From Mycolicibacter terrae (lineage in GTDB: Bacteria > Actinomycetota > Actinomycetes > Mycobacteriales > Mycobacteriaceae): a stretch of 64,000 nucleotides of DNA. The first letter of the stretch is position 1, and each line of letters starts with the position of its first letter. This document shows, one piece after another, positions 1 through 9,333 of this stretch. The position numbers were made by a program, and so were the translations under genes. The notes beneath the pieces were generated by a model. That model searched no databases and was not told where the DNA came from. It saw only the letters and a program-made list of their open reading frames with translations. Location: the NCBI RefSeq assembly GCF_010727125.1, contig NZ_AP022564.1:2914001-2978000 (forward strand), read 5' to 3'.

Positions 1-768
1 CGCTTTCTTCGGTGGCGGACCGTCGGGCAGCACCCCGGGATAGGGCAGTTCCAACGCTTCGCGCTGCACCACGAACAACTTCTCGCAGGCGGCCAGTGCC
101 GCGTCGAGCATCTTGTCCAGCGTCGAGCGCGGGAACGTCGCCCCCTCGCCGGTGCCCTGGACCTCCACCAGGGTTCCGGTGTCGGTGGCGACGACGTTCA
201 TGTCGACCTCGGCGCGGGAGTCCTCTTCATACGGGAGATCGACGCGGACCCGCCCGTCGACGACCCCGACGCTCACAGCCGAGATGGCGCACGACAGCGG
301 GCGCGGGTCGGACAGTTTGCCGGCGGCCGACAAGTAGGTGACCGCATCGGCGAGTGCCACATAGGCGCCGGTGATCGCCGCGGTGCGGGTGCCGCCGTCG
401 GCCTGCAACACGTCGCAGTCGATCGCGATGGTGTTCTCCCCCAACGCCGCCAGGTCGATGCAGGCCCGCAGCGAACGGCCGACCAGCCGGCTGATCTCCT
501 GGGTGCGGCCACCGACCCGGCCCTTGACCGATTCGCGATCGGAGCGGGTGTGCGTGGCGGCCGGCAGCATGGCGTACTCGGCGGTCAGCCAACCGCGCCC
601 GGTACCTTTCCGCCAGCGCGGCACCCCCTCGGTGACACTGGCCGTGCACATGACCCGGGTGTTGCCGAATTCGACCAGCACCGACCCGGCCGGGTTCGAG
701 GTGAACCCCCGGGTGATGACGACCGGGCGCAGCTCGTCGTCGAGGCGACCGTCTTCTCGTTTGGACAC
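1..768 (-). CDS. rph: RNase PH, 3' end cut by window edge
   Basis: Phosphorolytic 3'-to-5' exoribonuclease that trims tRNA 3' ends using phosphate. The reading frame starts with GTG at 768 ([16 protein letters not shown]) and runs 256 codons to the edge, ending in PPPKKA. This matches the usual C-terminus, so probably only the stop is missing. Family motifs are visible: [15 protein letters not shown] and [19 protein letters not shown]. It is the last gene of a minus-strand run after the cNMP phosphodiesterase (52-nt gap), the same order as mycobacterial Rv1338-Rv1340. The GTG start was chosen because translation from it reproduces the conserved N-terminus; no upstream in-frame start gives better similarity. 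Confidence 0.95.
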   Translation of the reverse strand, partial: MSKREDGRLDDELRPVVITRGFTSNPAGSVLVEFGNTRVMCTASVTEGVPRWRKGTGRGWLTAEYAMLPAATHTRSDRESVKGRVGGRTQEISRLVGRSLRACIDLAALGENTIAIDCDVLQADGGTRTAAITGAYVALADAVTYLSAAGKLSDPRPLSCAISAVSVGVVDGRVRVDLPYEEDSRAEVDMNVVATDTGTLVEVQGTGEGATFPRSTLDKMLDAALAACEKLFVVQREALELPYPGVLPDGPPPKKA

Positions 769-820
769 GCCGTTAACCCTAATGGAGTGGTGTGTCAGGA
801 CCGGTGGTGCGTCAGGACCG

Positions 821-1588
821 CTAGATGTCGAAACTCTCGTCGCACGCCACGGCGTGCACCGGCCCGTCGAACTCGGCTTTGGCCTCGCCGATCACGTCCT
901 CGCGCGAGGTCCAGGGCGGGATGTGGGTGAGCAGCAGTTGGCCGACGCCGGCGGCCGCGGCGATGCGCCCGGCCTCGGTGCCGGACAGATGCAGATTCGG
1001 CGGACGGTTGGCCTCGTGGGTCCAGGACGCCTCGCACAGGAACACGTCGGCGCCGCGGGCCAACTCGATCACCCCGTCGCAGAAGCCGGTGTCGCCGCTG
1101 TAGACCAGGGTCGCGCCCGCGGCGTTGGTGATCCGCATTCCGAACGACTCGGTCGGGTGACACACCAGCCTGGGCTGCACACGGACCGTTCCGAACTCGA
1201 CCGGCTCGCCGTCCACCCAGGTGTGGACATCGAAGATATCGGTGATGTCGTCGATCTCCCCGCCGTAGGGAGAGGACGCTGCGCCCATCCGCGACCAGGT
1301 GTCGCTGGGCCCGTAGATGAAGCCCTTGGCGAACGGCTGGGTCGCGACCGACGGGTGGTAGCGGCGCCAGACGAACAGTCCCGGCAGGTCCAGGCAGTGG
1401 TCGGCATGCAGGTGCGACAACAGCACACACACCGCACCCGGGTCGACGTGCCGCTGTAGCGCGCCCAGCACGCCGCCCCCGAAGTCGATGACCAGCGGCG
1501 GGGTGTCCGGAGCCTGCAACAGGTAACCCGATGCCGGCGAGTCCGGACCCACCACGCTGCCGGAGCAGCCGAGCACCGTGAGTCGCAC
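821..1588 (-). CDS. Metallo-beta-lactamase-fold cyclic-nucleotide phosphodiesterase (Rv1339 type)
   Basis: 255-residue metallo-beta-lactamase-fold hydrolase starting with GTG. The metal-binding motif [10 protein letters not shown] lies near residues 58-67; a second His is in [10 protein letters not shown], an Asp in [11 protein letters not shown], and a C-terminal His in LLTHIPPW. M. tuberculosis Rv1339, in the same position beside murI and rph, has been described as an atypical class II cAMP/cNMP phosphodiesterase. The role here, lowering cytosolic cyclic nucleotide, is inferred from that. An adenylate cyclase is encoded at 25928 in the same window. A general tRNase Z-like or other MBL hydrolase activity cannot be excluded from sequence. 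Confidence 0.85.
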   Translation of the reverse strand: MRLTVLGCSGSVVGPDSPASGYLLQAPDTPPLVIDFGGGVLGALQRHVDPGAVCVLLSHLHADHCLDLPGLFVWRRYHPSVATQPFAKGFIYGPSDTWSRMGAASSPYGGEIDDITDIFDVHTWVDGEPVEFGTVRVQPRLVCHPTESFGMRITNAAGATLVYSGDTGFCDGVIELARGADVFLCEASWTHEANRPPNLHLSGTEAGRIAAAAGVGQLLLTHIPPWTSREDVIGEAKAEFDGPVHAVACDESFDI

Positions 1589-1673
1589 GTTCCCTACTGT
1601 GCCATGTTCGCCGCAACGATGACCAAGACACGGGCGCTTTGCCCGCTATTCGTCATCGAAATCACGGTCGTGG

Positions 1674-2474
1674 CTAACTCAACGGCGCGTGACGACGGAC
1701 GCCGCCGACACCGGTGATCGCCGGCCCCAGAAATCGGGTGGCCAATGCGGCGAACGCCTCCGGGTCACCGGTCGCCTCGAACACCCGGGTGGCCGCGGAA
1801 GCCCCGTGCGGGCGCAGCAGATCGCGCTCGGTGAGCACCCGCAGCAGCTCCTTGGCCGTCTCCTCGGCGCTGGACACCAGCGTCACCTGCTCACCCATCG
1901 CCAGCTGGATCAACCCCGACAGCAGCGGATAGTGGGTGCAGCCCAGCACCAGGGTGTCGACCCCGGCGCGCTGCAGCGGCTCCAGGTATCCCTCGGCCAG
2001 CCCCAGCACCTGCCGGCCGCTGGTGATGCCGCGCTCGACGAAGTCCACGAAGCGCGGGCAGGCCACCGCGGTGATCTCGGTGTCGCGGGCCGCGGCGAAC
2101 GCGTCCTGGTAGGCGTGGCTGGTGATGGTCGCGCTCGTCCCGATCACCCCGATGTGGCCGTTGCGGGTGGTGGCCACCGCCCGGCGCACCGCCGGCAGGA
2201 TCACCTCGACGACCGGCACGTCGTAGCGTTCCCGGGCATCGCGCAGGCAGGCCGCCGACGCGGTGTTGCAGGCGATCACCAGGGCCTTGACGCCACGATC
2301 GACCAGGTCGTCGCCGATGGCCAACGCGTGCGCGCGTACTTCCGGGATGGTCAGCGGGCCGTAGGGTCCGTTGGCGGTGTCGCCGACATAGAGGATGTCC
2401 TCGTCGGGCAGCTGGTCGATGATCGAGCGTGCGACGGTCAGCCCGCCGACCCCGGAGTCGAAGATCCCGATCAC
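1674..2474 (-). CDS. murI: Glutamate racemase
   Basis: Interconverts L- and D-glutamate to supply D-Glu for peptidoglycan. The 266-residue protein begins [17 protein letters not shown] and has both catalytic Cys motifs ([10 protein letters not shown] and [11 protein letters not shown]). The frame stays open far upstream, but the GTG at 2474 is the sensible start. It puts FDSGVGG at the N-terminus as in the family and overlaps the rhomboid stop as GTGA, suggesting translational coupling. A longer start would run antiparallel through the rhomboid gene. Confidence 0.95.
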   Translation of the reverse strand: MIGIFDSGVGGLTVARSIIDQLPDEDILYVGDTANGPYGPLTIPEVRAHALAIGDDLVDRGVKALVIACNTASAACLRDARERYDVPVVEVILPAVRRAVATTRNGHIGVIGTSATITSHAYQDAFAAARDTEITAVACPRFVDFVERGITSGRQVLGLAEGYLEPLQRAGVDTLVLGCTHYPLLSGLIQLAMGEQVTLVSSAEETAKELLRVLTERDLLRPHGASAATRVFEATGDPEAFAALATRFLGPAITGVGGVRRHAPLS

Positions 2475-3130
2475 GCCGATACCGCCCGCCGACGGGCACG
2501 GGCTTTGCGTTCGGGGCCCGAGAGCAGATAGGCGGCCCCCACTCCGGCGATCGCCCCGCACAGGTGACCTTGCCAGGACACTCCGCCGCAGACATTCAGC
2601 ACCGGCACCGCCCCCCAGAGAATCCCGCCGTAGAGCACCAGCACCACGAGCCCGACCAGAATCTGCCAGAGACGGCGGGTGAACCAACCGAACACCACCA
2701 GGAAGGCCAGCCAGCCGAAGATCAGGCCGGAGGCGCCGATGTGGTCGGTGGGCCCGCACGACGATCCGACATTGCCGATCAGCCAGGTGCCCAGACCACC
2801 GAACAGCCACACGATCGCGGTGGCGAGCAGGAACCGGGACTGCCCGGCCAACGTCACCAGGAAGCCCAGCACCAGCGCCGGACCGGTGTTGGCCAGCAGA
2901 TGCCCCCAGTTGGCGTGCAGCAGCGGTGCAAACAGCACCCCCCACAGGCCGTCGGTCTCCAGTGGCCGGATGCCGTTGCGGTCCAGCCGGTGGCCGCCGA
3001 GCTGATCAACGGCCTCGATGAGGTAGAGCAGCGCGACGAATCCCACCACGGTGGCCCCGCCGGTGCGCCAGGCGGACTTGTTATCGGGCCGCGGCGCGGG
3101 CGACGAGCCGGCCCGGGAGGTCATGCCCAC
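2471..3130 (-). CDS. Rhomboid-family intramembrane serine protease
   Basis: 219-residue polytopic membrane protein with about six hydrophobic segments. The catalytic dyad is visible as GASGLIFG (Ser) and [11 protein letters not shown] (His), with the conserved [10 protein letters not shown] loop earlier. It corresponds in position and motifs to M. tuberculosis Rv1337. It overlaps murI by 4 nt (GTGA). In M. tuberculosis mec-cysO-cysM sits between this gene and the P1 peptidase; here only 39 nt separate them. Substrates are unknown. Confidence 0.9.
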   Translation of the reverse strand: MGMTSRAGSSPAPRPDNKSAWRTGGATVVGFVALLYLIEAVDQLGGHRLDRNGIRPLETDGLWGVLFAPLLHANWGHLLANTGPALVLGFLVTLAGQSRFLLATAIVWLFGGLGTWLIGNVGSSCGPTDHIGASGLIFGWLAFLVVFGWFTRRLWQILVGLVVLVLYGGILWGAVPVLNVCGGVSWQGHLCGAIAGVGAAYLLSGPERKARARRRAVSA

Positions 3131-3169
3131 GATTGTCCTTCCAGCCCATCCTCGGATTCGTCGTGCACG

Positions 3170-4240
3170 TCACGGCCTTCCCGTGAGCTTGTCGGCGAAT
3201 GCCCCCGGCAACGTGCCGCGGTAGGTCGGTATTCCGGCCACCGGATCGGCGGCCAGCAACCCGACCAGCACCGCTCGCGCCAGGCAGTCCGCCGCGGCGG
3301 CACCGACCGCGGTGATCAGGCCGGACTCCTGCGAGAGCGCCGCCGGGGTTCCCGGTAGCGCCGGAACCTCGACGGCCCCGGTCGCCAACGCGAAGACCGT
3401 GTCGCCGTCCACCGGGGTGTGGGAGGGCCGGATGGTGCGAGCCAGGCCGTCCTGGGCGGCGATCGCCACCCGCCGGCAGCCGGCCGGGCTGAGTGCGGCG
3501 TCGGTGGCCACCACCGCGATGGTGGTGTTGAGCGCCAGGGATTTGGGCTCCAGCCCGGCGAGCACCGACAGCTGTTCGGACGGCGGGGAGGTCAGACCGA
3601 ATTCCTCGATGAGCTGGGCCGGCCAGGGCAGCCCGGTGGTGGCGTCGATGACCTCACCGGTGGGGTTCACCACCACCAGCGCCCCCACCGTGACGGTGTG
3701 GTCCCCGAGCTCCAGCGTGGTCGAGGCTGCTCCCACCCCGCCCTTGAACACCCCGGCCCGGGCACCGACTCCGGCGCCCACGCTGCCGACCGCCGGGGTT
3801 GCCCCGTCGGGACCGGCGGCCGCCGCCGCGGCGGCATAGCCGAACTGCGCGGTGGGCCGTCGATCCCAGCCCCCGACCGGCAGGTCGAAGATGACCGCGG
3901 CCGGGACGATCGGCACCACGCCGCCGTCCAGCGCCACCCCGCGGCCCTGCTCCTCCAGCCAGGTCATGACGCCGTCTGCGCTCGCCAGCCCGTAGGCACT
4001 CCCACCGGAGAGCACTACCGCGTCCACCCAGCGCACGCTGTTGGCGGGGTCCAGCAGATCGGTCTCCCGGCTTCCCGGCGCACCACCACGGCAATCGACG
4101 GCGCCGACCGTCCCGGGCGGCGTCAACACCACGGTGACGCCGCTCGCCCAGCCGGACCCCAGCGTCGCATCCGGGTCGAGCCGGTGGTGATGGCCCACCC
4201 GGATGCCCGCGACATCGGTGATCGAACCCATGCCCGTCAT
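3170..4240 (-). CDS. P1 family (DmpA-like) N-terminal nucleophile peptidase
   Basis: 356-residue homologue of Rv1333, a self-processing aminopeptidase of the DmpA/BapA family. Visible features are the N-terminal block SITDVAGIRVGHHHRLDPDA, the substrate-pocket region VVLSGGSAYGLASADGV, and ALNTTIAVVATDAALS. The latter carries the Asn-Thr-Thr segment where the family autocleaves to expose a nucleophile. The ATG at 4240 overlaps the DUF2017 stop (ATGA); a second ATG at 4231 is an alternative. A longer upstream start would overlap DUF2017 extensively. The physiological substrate is not known. Confidence 0.88.
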   Translation of the reverse strand: MTGMGSITDVAGIRVGHHHRLDPDATLGSGWASGVTVVLTPPGTVGAVDCRGGAPGSRETDLLDPANSVRWVDAVVLSGGSAYGLASADGVMTWLEEQGRGVALDGGVVPIVPAAVIFDLPVGGWDRRPTAQFGYAAAAAAAGPDGATPAVGSVGAGVGARAGVFKGGVGAASTTLELGDHTVTVGALVVVNPTGEVIDATTGLPWPAQLIEEFGLTSPPSEQLSVLAGLEPKSLALNTTIAVVATDAALSPAGCRRVAIAAQDGLARTIRPSHTPVDGDTVFALATGAVEVPALPGTPAALSQESGLITAVGAAAADCLARAVLVGLLAADPVAGIPTYRGTLPGAFADKLTGRP

Positions 4241-4839
4241 CTCCTGGGCCCTCCCATCAACGCGACGACCAGGTATTCCTGCAGCACGGTCAGCCACTGG
4301 TAGACGCTGAGCTGGCCGGCCATCGGGTCACCCGGCGGCAGCCGATCCGGGCCGTCCGGGCCGATCTTGAGCATGGTGCCCAGCGCGAGGCGGATGTCGT
4401 TGACCGCCGCGATCCAGGCATTCGCCTGTTCCTCGGTCAGCTCGAAACGACCGCCCTGCTCCGGAAGTGTGTCCAATAACTGTTGTGCTGCAGCACGTTT
4501 CGCGTCGATTATCCCCGGCTCGTGCAGGCTGCGCAGTACCGCGTTCAGACCTTTCGCATCGGGCGCGCAGTCGCCGGCCGGGGTACCTTCACCCTCGCCG
4601 TCGGGTCGGTAGAAGTCCGGCAGCAGCCGCCGCGTGGTGGCGTCCTCGGGCGGCTTGGTGTTGCCCGTTCGCATTCCGGTTATCTGTTCGAGTTCGTCCG
4701 GCGGAGAGGCGGATTCACGTGCCTCGAGCATGCCGATGATCGAGCCGACCAGGTTCCCGAGCAACGCAGCCTCGTGCAGTGCCAGCGCGGACCGGAAGCG
4801 GGGGCCATCGTCGGTTTCAACCCGCTTCCACTTGTGCAC
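4237..4839 (-). CDS. DUF2017 family protein
   Basis: 200-residue actinobacterial DUF2017 protein, equivalent to M. tuberculosis Rv1332 by position and sequence (MHKWKRVETDDGPRFRSALA at the N-terminus). It looks soluble and largely helical, with no signal peptide or membrane segment. The conserved neighbourhood is clpS upstream (30-nt gap) and the P1 peptidase downstream (ATGA overlap). This hints at a link to ClpS-dependent proteolysis or peptide turnover, but no biochemical role is established. Confidence 0.85.
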   Translation of the reverse strand: MHKWKRVETDDGPRFRSALALHEAALLGNLVGSIIGMLEARESASPPDELEQITGMRTGNTKPPEDATTRRLLPDFYRPDGEGEGTPAGDCAPDAKGLNAVLRSLHEPGIIDAKRAAAQQLLDTLPEQGGRFELTEEQANAWIAAVNDIRLALGTMLKIGPDGPDRLPPGDPMAGQLSVYQWLTVLQEYLVVALMGGPRR

Positions 4840-4869
4840 GGTGCGGCCCGATTCCCTTCGGTTGACGTT

Positions 4870-5184
4870 TCAGCGATCCTGCTGCATGGTCGCCCACAAC
4901 CCGGCGGCATGCAGTTTGGACACGTCGACCTCCATCGACTCCCGGCTCCCCGCCGACACTACGGCCTTGCCCTCGTGGTGCACCTGCAACATCAGCTTGG
5001 TCGCGTGCGGCTCGCTGTAACCGAAAAGCTTCTGAAAGATGTACGTCACGTAGGTCATCAGGTTGACCGGGTCGTCCCAGACGATGGTCACCCACGGCGA
5101 GGCGGTGTCCTCGACCGTGTCCGCATGCCGCTGGCCGGTGCCCTGGGGTTTCACCGGGGTGGACGTCGGTGCTGACGTGGCCAT
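4870..5184 (-). CDS. clpS: ATP-dependent Clp protease adaptor ClpS
   Basis: N-end-rule adaptor that delivers substrates with destabilising N-terminal residues to the Clp ATPase. 104 residues from ATG at 5184. The conserved core [20 protein letters not shown] is present, followed by [20 protein letters not shown] and the C-terminal [20 protein letters not shown]. The N-terminal about 30 residues are the usual poorly conserved flexible tail. A longer open frame extends to 5322 but overlaps pncB on the other strand, so the ATG at 5184 is preferred. It is divergent from pncB, with 55 nt shared for both promoters. Confidence 0.95.
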   Translation of the reverse strand: MATSAPTSTPVKPQGTGQRHADTVEDTASPWVTIVWDDPVNLMTYVTYIFQKLFGYSEPHATKLMLQVHHEGKAVVSAGSRESMEVDVSKLHAAGLWATMQQDR

Positions 5185-5239
5185 ACCGCTCAGGATACCG
5201 AGCCGGGGTGGGGTCGAGTCCAGCCGATACGGTTGTCGG

Positions 5240-6574
5240 GTGGACACCTCGGCCCGCCGCGGCGGGTTGCTCACCGACAAGTATGAGCTGACCATGCTGG
5301 CCGCGGCGCTGCATGACGGCACGGCCGGTCGGCGGACCAGCTTCGAATTGTTCTCCCGCCGGCTCCCCGAGGGACGCCGCTACGGGGTGGTGGCCGGCAC
5401 CGACCGTTTCCTGGATGCGCTGACCGCGTTCAGCTTCGACGATGCCGCACTGAATCTGCTTTCGCGGTTCCTGGATCCGCAGACCCTGAGCTACCTGAAT
5501 GATTTCCGCTTTCGCGGCGACATCGACGGCTACCCCGAAGGCGAGTTGTACTTCGCCGGTTCACCGGTGCTCAGCGTGCACGGCAGCTTCGCCGAATGCA
5601 TCGTGCTGGAGACGCTGATGCTGTCGATCTTCAACCACGACACCGCGATCGCCTCGGCGGCCGCCCGGATGGTCAGCGCGGCCGACGGCCGGCCGCTGAT
5701 CGAGATGGGTTCGCGCCGCACTCACGAGCAGGCCGCCGTGGCGGCGGCCCGGGCCGCCTACCTGGCAGGTTTTGCCGGGACGTCCAACCTGGAAGCGCAC
5801 CGCCGGTTCGGTGTGCCGGTGTTGGGCACCAGCGCGCACGCCTTCACGCTGCTGCACGCGGGCTCTGATATTGCCGACAGTGCCGACGGCGCCGGCGAAC
5901 TGGCGGCGTTCCGCTCCCAGGTCGCCGCGCAGGGTGTCGACACCACGCTGTTGGTGGACACCTACGACGTCACCACCGGGGTGGCCAACGCCGTCGCGGC
6001 GGCCGGCCCGGGGCTCGGCGCGGTCCGTATCGACTCCGGTGAGCTGGCGGTGCTGGCTCGTCAGGTCCGCGACCAGCTGGACCGGCTGGGTGCCACGGGC
6101 ACCAAGATCGTGGTCTCGGGCGATCTCGACGAGTTCGGCATCGCGGCGTTGCGAGCCGCTCCGGTGGACAGTTACGGCGTCGGCACCGCGCTGGTGACCG
6201 GGTCGGGCGCCCCGGCGGCGGGCTTCGTCTACAAGCTCGTCGAGGTGGACGGCCTGCCGGTGCACAAGCGCAGCGCCGCCAAGACCTCGGCGGGCGGACG
6301 CAAGCAGGCGCTGCGGGTGTCTCGTCCCAGCGGCACCCTCGTCGAGGAGGTGGTCTACCCCGTCGGCCGCCCGCCGGCGGATTCCGGCCGGGTGCTGACC
6401 GTTCCGCTGATACGCGGCGGCGACGTGGTGGCCGCTACCGGTGCCGATGCCCTGGCCGCGGCGCGGGATCGCGTCGCCTCCGGACTGCGCAGCCTGCCGT
6501 GGGAGGGCCTGAAACTGGCGCACGGTGAGCCGGCGATCCCGACCCGGCTGACTCCGGGCGGGCCGTCGGCCTAA
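5240..6574 (+). CDS. pncB: Nicotinate phosphoribosyltransferase
   Basis: Converts nicotinate and PRPP to nicotinate mononucleotide in NAD salvage. The 444-residue protein from GTG at 5240 begins with [19 protein letters not shown] after a short leader. It carries the family blocks [35 protein letters not shown] and [14 protein letters not shown]. An open frame reaches back to 5063, but that part overlaps clpS and has no family similarity, so it was rejected. No clear Shine-Dalgarno precedes the GTG, so the mRNA may be leaderless. It corresponds to PncB1 (Rv1330c) by context. Confidence 0.93.
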   Translation: MDTSARRGGLLTDKYELTMLAAALHDGTAGRRTSFELFSRRLPEGRRYGVVAGTDRFLDALTAFSFDDAALNLLSRFLDPQTLSYLNDFRFRGDIDGYPEGELYFAGSPVLSVHGSFAECIVLETLMLSIFNHDTAIASAAARMVSAADGRPLIEMGSRRTHEQAAVAAARAAYLAGFAGTSNLEAHRRFGVPVLGTSAHAFTLLHAGSDIADSADGAGELAAFRSQVAAQGVDTTLLVDTYDVTTGVANAVAAAGPGLGAVRIDSGELAVLARQVRDQLDRLGATGTKIVVSGDLDEFGIAALRAAPVDSYGVGTALVTGSGAPAAGFVYKLVEVDGLPVHKRSAAKTSAGGRKQALRVSRPSGTLVEEVVYPVGRPPADSGRVLTVPLIRGGDVVAATGADALAAARDRVASGLRSLPWEGLKLAHGEPAIPTRLTPGGPSA

Positions 6575-6837
6575 CGACCGTTGCGTTCGCGGTGCTTGCA
6601 CCCGGGCCAGCAACAGGGGCGCCGCTTGCCTTCCTCCAGCTCCTCGCGGGTCCGGCGGATTCGTCGTTCGCGGGTGACCTGCTGCTTGGCGTCTTCGACC
6701 CAGCAGATGAACTCGTTGCGCGCCAACGGGGTAATGCTCTGCCATGCCGCCAACGCGGTCGGGCTGACGAGCAGCCCGTCGCGCAGGTCGGCGGGCAGCT
6801 CGTGTACCGCCCCGCCGGGCAACCGGTGGCTGCTCAT
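6571..6837 (-). CDS. Small YdeI/OmpD-associated family protein
   Basis: 88-residue basic protein. The central signature AWQSITPLARNEFICWVEDA followed by KQQVTRERRIRRTREELEEG is typical of the YdeI/OmpD-associated (bacteriocin-protection) C-terminal domain, here alone. It ends in a Cys- and Arg-rich tail ([14 protein letters not shown]). It overlaps the end of pncB by 4 nt on the opposite strand. Function in mycobacteria is not established; an envelope-stress or bacteriocin-tolerance role is only a family name association. Confidence 0.75.
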   Translation of the reverse strand: MSSHRLPGGAVHELPADLRDGLLVSPTALAAWQSITPLARNEFICWVEDAKQQVTRERRIRRTREELEEGKRRPCCWPGCKHRERNGR

Positions 6838-6908
6838 CGCTTCATGGTAATGAGAACCGCAACGAAAAGGGCTGGGGCCGGGGTGGCCGTGTCGCTACAG
6901 TTCGCGGA

Positions 6909-7283
6909 ATGGAGCTCGATGCGACAGCATTCAGCCACCGCTGGGTGCAGGCGTGGAACGCCCACGACGTGGAGGCGGTGTTGGCGCACTTCCACGACGA
7001 CGTGCTGTTCACCTCCCCGGTAGCCGCCCGGTTGTTTCCCGAGACGGCGGGAGTGATTCGCGGGAAGCCCGCACTGCGCAGCTACTGGACCGCGGCCCTG
7101 GCGCGGCTGCCGGACCTGCATTTCGTCGTCGAAGCCGTCTATCGGGGTATCGACACCGTCGTCATCACCTACCGCAACCAGAACCACGGCCTGGTCAACG
7201 AGGTCTTGCGCTTCGACGACGACGGCCGGGTCATCGAGGGGCACGGAACCTATTTCGTCACCGGGCCGGCCGGCTCGGACTGA
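6909..7283 (+). CDS. SnoaL-like / NTF2-fold protein
   Basis: 124-residue protein with the SnoaL/NTF2 cone fold pattern. An N-terminal helix (FSHRWVQAWNAHDVEAVLAH) precedes FHDDVLFTSPVA and then beta-rich segments ending EVLRFDDDGRVIEGHGTYF. Such proteins are polyketide cyclases, isomerases, limonene-epoxide-hydrolase relatives or binding proteins, and no catalytic assignment can be made. It is divergent from the YdeI-like gene, lies just before dinG (44-nt gap), and may be co-transcribed with it. Confidence 0.75.
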   Translation: MELDATAFSHRWVQAWNAHDVEAVLAHFHDDVLFTSPVAARLFPETAGVIRGKPALRSYWTAALARLPDLHFVVEAVYRGIDTVVITYRNQNHGLVNEVLRFDDDGRVIEGHGTYFVTGPAGSD

Positions 7284-7327
7284 GGAGATGACGGCGCCGC
7301 CGGGGCGCGGGCTACCGTGTGCACACC

Positions 7328-9313
7328 ATGGCTGACCCGTCCGTACCCGAGCTGCTCGCCGCCGCGGTGGCCGCCCTGGGCGGCAGCGAACGCGACGGCC
7401 AGGTGCGTATGGCCGAAGCGGTGGCGCGGGCCTTCGAAGTCGGCGAACACCTGGCGGTACAGGCCGGCACCGGCACCGGGAAGTCGCTGGCCTACCTGGT
7501 TCCGGCGATCGCCCGGGCGGTGACCGACGAACACCCGGTGGTGGTGTCGACCGCGACGATCGCGCTGCAGCGTCAGCTCGTCGACCGCGACCTGCCCCGC
7601 CTGGCCGATGCCCTCGAAAAGGTGCTCCCCCGGCGCCCCACCTTCGCGCTGCTCAAGGGACGACGGAATTACCTGTGCCTGAACAAGATCCATAGCGGGT
7701 CGGCTGATGATTCCGACGAGGCGCCGCAGGAGGAGCTGTTCGAACCGTTCGCCGCCAGCGCCCTGGGCCGGGACGTGCAGCGGCTCACCGCCTGGGCGCA
7801 GACCACCGACTCCGGTGACCGCGATGACCTCAAACCCGGTGTGCCCGAACGCTCCTGGTCTCAGGTCAGCGTGTCGGCGCGGGAATGTCTGGGCGCTGCC
7901 CGTTGCCAGTTCGGCATCGACTGCTTCGCCGAGCGAGCCCGCGGCGTCGCCGCCGAGGCCGATATCGTCGTCACCAATCACGCCCTGCTGGCGATCGACG
8001 CGATCTCGGAGACCAACGTGTTGCCCGAGCACGAACTGCTGGTGGTCGACGAGGCACATGAGCTGGTGGACCGAGTGACGTCGGTGGCCACCGGCGAGCT
8101 CACCGCGGCCGCGCTCAGTGTCGCGGTGCGGCGAATCACCCGGCTGGTCTCCCCCGAGCTGGTTCAGCGCCTCGACACCGCGTCCCTGACGTTCGGCTCG
8201 GCGATTCACGACGGCACGCCCGGGCGGCTGGATCACCTCGACGACGACTTGGCGGCATACCTGACCGCGCTGCGCGATGCCGCCGGCGCGGTCCGCTCGG
8301 CGATCGACACCGCACCGTCAGATCCCAAGGCCGCGGCCGCCCGCAAGGAGGCGGTCGCCGCACTGTCGGAGATCTCCGACACCGCCGCGCGGATCCTGAC
8401 CTCGTTCGAACCGGCCATCCCCGAGCGCACCGACGTGGTGTGGCTCAGCCACGAAGACAACCGGGGGTCGGTGCGCCCGGTGCTGCGGGTGGCCCCGCTG
8501 TCGGTGGCCGGCCTGTTGCGCGAACGGCTGTTCGCCCGGGCGACGACGGTGCTGACCTCGGCGACGCTGACTGTCGGCGGCACCTTCGACGCGATGGCCG
8601 GCGCCTGGGGCCTGACCGGCGGCTCGCCCGACCCGAGCGATGCGCGGTGGCGCGGACTCGATGTCGGCTCGCCGTTCGCGCACGCCAAAGCCGGCATCCT
8701 CTACGTGGCCGCGCACCTGCCGCCGCCCGGGCGTGACGGCACCGGCACCGACGCGCAGCTCGACGAGATCGCCGAGCTGATCACCGCGGCCGGTGGGCGC
8801 ACCCTGGGACTGTTCTCGTCGATGCGCGCGGCGCGCGCCGCGGCCGAGGCGATGCGGGAGCGATTGGACACCCCGGTGCTGTGCCAGGGCGACGACACCA
8901 CCGGCGCGCTGGTCGAGCAGTTCGCCGCCGATGCCGACCTGTCGCTGTTCGGCACCTTGTCGCTGTGGCAGGGCGTCGACGTACCGGGACCGTCGCTGTC
9001 CCTGGTGCTCATCGACCGCATCCCGTTCCCGCGGCCCGACGACCCGCTGCTGACCGCCCGGCAGCGCGCGGTCAGTGCCCGAGGCGGCAACGGTTTCATG
9101 GCGGTTGCCGCCAACCACGCCGCGCTGTTGCTGGCCCAGGGTGCGGGCCGGTTGCTGCGCAGCGTCGAGGACCGGGGGGTGGTGGCGGTGCTCGACTCGC
9201 GCATGGCGACCGCCCGCTACGCCGGATATCTGCGCGCGTCGCTGCCGCCGTTCTGGGCGACGACCGACACCGCCAAGGTCCGTCTGGCGCTGCAGCGACT
9301 ACGGGGCGGTTGA
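7328..9313 (+). CDS. dinG: DinG-family ATP-dependent DNA helicase
   Basis: Superfamily 2 XPD-like 5'-to-3' helicase of 661 residues. The Walker A motif is QAGTGTGKSLAYLVPA, and motif II is LLVVDEAHELVDR. An iron-sulfur cluster Cys set is visible (YLCLNKIH, then ARECLGAARCQFGIDCFAE). The C-terminal motifs GTLSLWQGVDVPGPS and QGAGRLLRS are present. The start is ambiguous: ATG at 7328, or the in-frame GTG three codons upstream at 7319. Orthologous to Rv1329c. In M. tuberculosis dinG adjoins glgP; here a lipoprotein and a PGRS gene lie between them. Confidence 0.94.
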   Translation: MADPSVPELLAAAVAALGGSERDGQVRMAEAVARAFEVGEHLAVQAGTGTGKSLAYLVPAIARAVTDEHPVVVSTATIALQRQLVDRDLPRLADALEKVLPRRPTFALLKGRRNYLCLNKIHSGSADDSDEAPQEELFEPFAASALGRDVQRLTAWAQTTDSGDRDDLKPGVPERSWSQVSVSARECLGAARCQFGIDCFAERARGVAAEADIVVTNHALLAIDAISETNVLPEHELLVVDEAHELVDRVTSVATGELTAAALSVAVRRITRLVSPELVQRLDTASLTFGSAIHDGTPGRLDHLDDDLAAYLTALRDAAGAVRSAIDTAPSDPKAAAARKEAVAALSEISDTAARILTSFEPAIPERTDVVWLSHEDNRGSVRPVLRVAPLSVAGLLRERLFARATTVLTSATLTVGGTFDAMAGAWGLTGGSPDPSDARWRGLDVGSPFAHAKAGILYVAAHLPPPGRDGTGTDAQLDEIAELITAAGGRTLGLFSSMRAARAAAEAMRERLDTPVLCQGDDTTGALVEQFAADADLSLFGTLSLWQGVDVPGPSLSLVLIDRIPFPRPDDPLLTARQRAVSARGGNGFMAVAANHAALLLAQGAGRLLRSVEDRGVVAVLDSRMATARYAGYLRASLPPFWATTDTAKVRLALQRLRGG

Positions 9314-9333
9314 GCGCACTATCGTGATCTCCC

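Noticed and set aside
2475..2945. N-terminal extension of murI
   Set aside because: It would read through the rhomboid gene on the same strand in another frame; composition is out-of-frame-like and the GTGA overlap defines the start.
5063..5239. N-terminal extension of pncB
   Set aside because: It overlaps clpS on the other strand and has no similarity to nicotinate phosphoribosyltransferases; the GTG at 5240 gives the conserved start.
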